Below are positions 63,016-64,000 of a stretch of DNA of 64,000 nucleotides, one piece after another. Both the position numbers and the translations under genes were made by a program. Source of the stretch: Sporosarcina sp. P32b. GTDB lineage: Bacteria; Bacillota; Bacilli; Bacillales_A; Planococcaceae. The DNA is taken from positions 1 to 64,000 of the forward strand of contig NZ_PDZB01000007.1 of assembly GCF_002743335.1 (NCBI RefSeq), in the 5' to 3' direction. The stretch's first letter is position 1, and each line of letters begins with the position of its first letter. The notes below the pieces were generated by a model, which was not told the origin of the DNA, searched no databases, and worked only from the letters and a program-made list of their open reading frames with translations.

Positions 63016-64000
63016 CTACATTTTCCGTACAGCTTGACCAATACTCGTTTCCACACGATTCAGCAAATCATCACAATACTGCTGATCTAACAATAGCCCA
63101 GGCTTAAATTGTAAAACCTTTGTATCTAGCATTGAATAAATGGCCCATACCCCATTGTCATACAAGGATCGCATAATATCTTTAGCACCATCATTTTTTT
63201 CGAACTCCAAGCCAAGAATGACACCTTTTTGACGTATCCCTGTGAATTGATCTGAATATTGGTTTTTGATTCTCTCTAAACCTGAACGTATATATCGTGA
63301 TGTATACTCTACATTCTCTATCGTTTCAGGGCGCTGAGAAATTTCTAATACCTTCATCGCCACTACACAGCCTAGTTCCGATCCACCAAATGTAGATATG
63401 TGTGCGAATCCATCTTCATTCATCCATTGACCTACTTTATCGCTGACGATAGTAGCTGCAATGGGATATATTCCGCCACTCAGACCTTTGGCAGTTACCA
63501 AAATGTCAGGTTTGATATTATGATGCTCAAAGCCCCACAGTTTGCCAGTACGTAAAAGTCCTGTTTGCACTTCATCTGCAACATATAAACTGCCATACTT
63601 CTCGCATAAACGTTTTGTCCCTTCAAGATAACCAGGATCAGGTAAAGGGAAACCATATGTAGCTGGTATCGTCTCAATAATCACACACGCTACATCTTCT
63701 TGAGAAAGGGCTCTTTCCATTTCATCTAAATCATTGAATAAAACGTTGACTACTTCATCAGGGCTTCCTTCACTCAAAAACAATTTAGAATAGCGTTCAT
63801 TTCCTAAAGAAACTGCTATCCCTGTGTGACCATGATAGGCGTATTTAAGCGAGACTACTTTTCTTCTTTTCGTTGCGTAACGCGCACTCTTAATAGCTAC
63901 ATCTATAGCCTCTCCACCGCCACTAGAAAATATGGAGTAACGAAGATTGTCTGGCGTACACTTATCAAACTGCTCTGCTAACTGCGCACGTGCGGTCGAA
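63016..64000 (-). CDS. Class III PLP-dependent aminotransferase / phospho-lyase (partial)
   Basis: The 5' end lies beyond the right edge; the frame is open up to base 64000. Visible motifs: SGGGEAIDVAIKSARYAT, YHGHTGIAVSLGN, the PLP-binding Asp in YVADEVQTGLLRTGKLW and the Schiff-base Lys in VTAKGLSGGIYPIAAT, then STFGGSELGCVVA. This fold includes transaminases and the phospho-lyases acting on ethanolamine phosphate or 5-phosphohydroxylysine. Next to an APH-fold kinase and microcompartment genes, a phospho-lyase that yields an aldehyde, ammonia and phosphate is the most economical reading, but transamination cannot be excluded. An internal ATG-like start at 63783 is not the gene start. Confidence 0.85.
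   Translation of the reverse strand, partial: STARAQLAEQFDKCTPDNLRYSIFSSGGGEAIDVAIKSARYATKRRKVVSLKYAYHGHTGIAVSLGNERYSKLFLSEGSPDEVVNVLFNDLDEMERALSQEDVACVIIETIPATYGFPLPDPGYLEGTKRLCEKYGSLYVADEVQTGLLRTGKLWGFEHHNIKPDILVTAKGLSGGIYPIAATIVSDKVGQWMNEDGFAHISTFGGSELGCVVAMKVLEISQRPETIENVEYTSRYIRSGLERIKNQYSDQFTGIRQKGVILGLEFEKNDGAKDIMRSLYDNGVWAIYSMLDTKVLQFKPGLLLDQQYCDDLLNRVETSIGQAVRKM

Noticed and set aside
63016..63783. Complete 255-residue aminotransferase
   Set aside because: The coding frame continues without stop to the window edge with conserved class III motifs, so the gene is truncated by the window rather than short.

Overview
The window looks like a chromosomal segment of a low-GC Gram-positive of the order Bacillales, most likely a Planococcaceae member such as Sporosarcina. 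This is an inference from the sequence: strong GGAGG-type ribosome sites, sigma-A style promoters, an rbsRKDACB operon, lysine, TPP and cobalamin riboswitches of Firmicutes type, YhgD/YhgE, YebE and YqhV homologues, and a dispersed GC-rich repeat typical of this order. No rRNA, tRNA, prophage or CRISPR array was seen.

Layout. 0.4-5.1 kb: a minus-strand operon for import and hydrolysis of an amide or N-carbamoyl compound (M20 amidohydrolase, DUF3311 protein, SSS symporter, YtcJ-type amidohydrolase). 5.4-12.3 kb: the ribose operon rbsRKDACB, bracketed by two unusual arrays of an octamer (ATWGAGCG) repeated every 21 bp and pointing outward on opposite strands. 12.4-16.6 kb: a small PH/GRAM-like protein and a YhgE/Pip membrane protein with its TetR regulator. 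16.7-23.6 kb: a secreted 1241-residue protein with duplicated transcobalamin-like architecture behind a cobalamin riboswitch, and, divergently, a TPP riboswitch in front of thiZXY (thiamine-precursor ABC importer). 23.7-28.5 kb: a secreted subtilase, a zinc-ribbon/YARHG membrane protein and TPR-like proteins. 28.8-30.1 kb: lysine riboswitch and dapA. 30.1-30.3 kb: a MITE-like repeat. 30.4-35.8 kb: an acyl-CoA catabolic cluster (acyl-CoA ligase, ComB-like phosphatase, APH-fold kinase, TetR regulator, acyl-CoA dehydrogenase) with two near-identical TetR operators.

35.8-41.1 kb: a REP-associated tyrosine transposase (RAYT) flanked by its likely REP sequences, next to two secreted proteins; further REP copies lie at 41.1, 49.3 and 53.8 kb. 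41.2-53.7 kb: a mixed region of dehydrogenases, MFS and LysE transporters, a groESL pair without a visible CIRCE element, an orphan glycosylase-like protein, YebE- and YqhV-type proteins, an MBL hydrolase and several decayed gene fragments.

54.0-64.0 kb (running off the right edge): a bacterial microcompartment operon. It encodes four hexameric shell proteins, a pentameric vertex protein, PduL, a PduM-like protein, an acylating aldehyde dehydrogenase, a malate-dehydrogenase-type enzyme, a HAD phosphatase, an APC permease, an APH-fold kinase and a class III PLP enzyme. The set fits a cobalamin-independent amino-alcohol route: import, phosphorylation, PLP phospho-lyase cleavage to an aldehyde, then CoA acylation and conversion to acyl phosphate inside the shell.

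The strongest candidates for novelty are the helically phased 21-bp arrays around rbs, the riboswitch-controlled transcobalamin-like surface protein, the RAYT/REP family, and the kinase/phospho-lyase microcompartment with its own MDH-type dehydrogenase.
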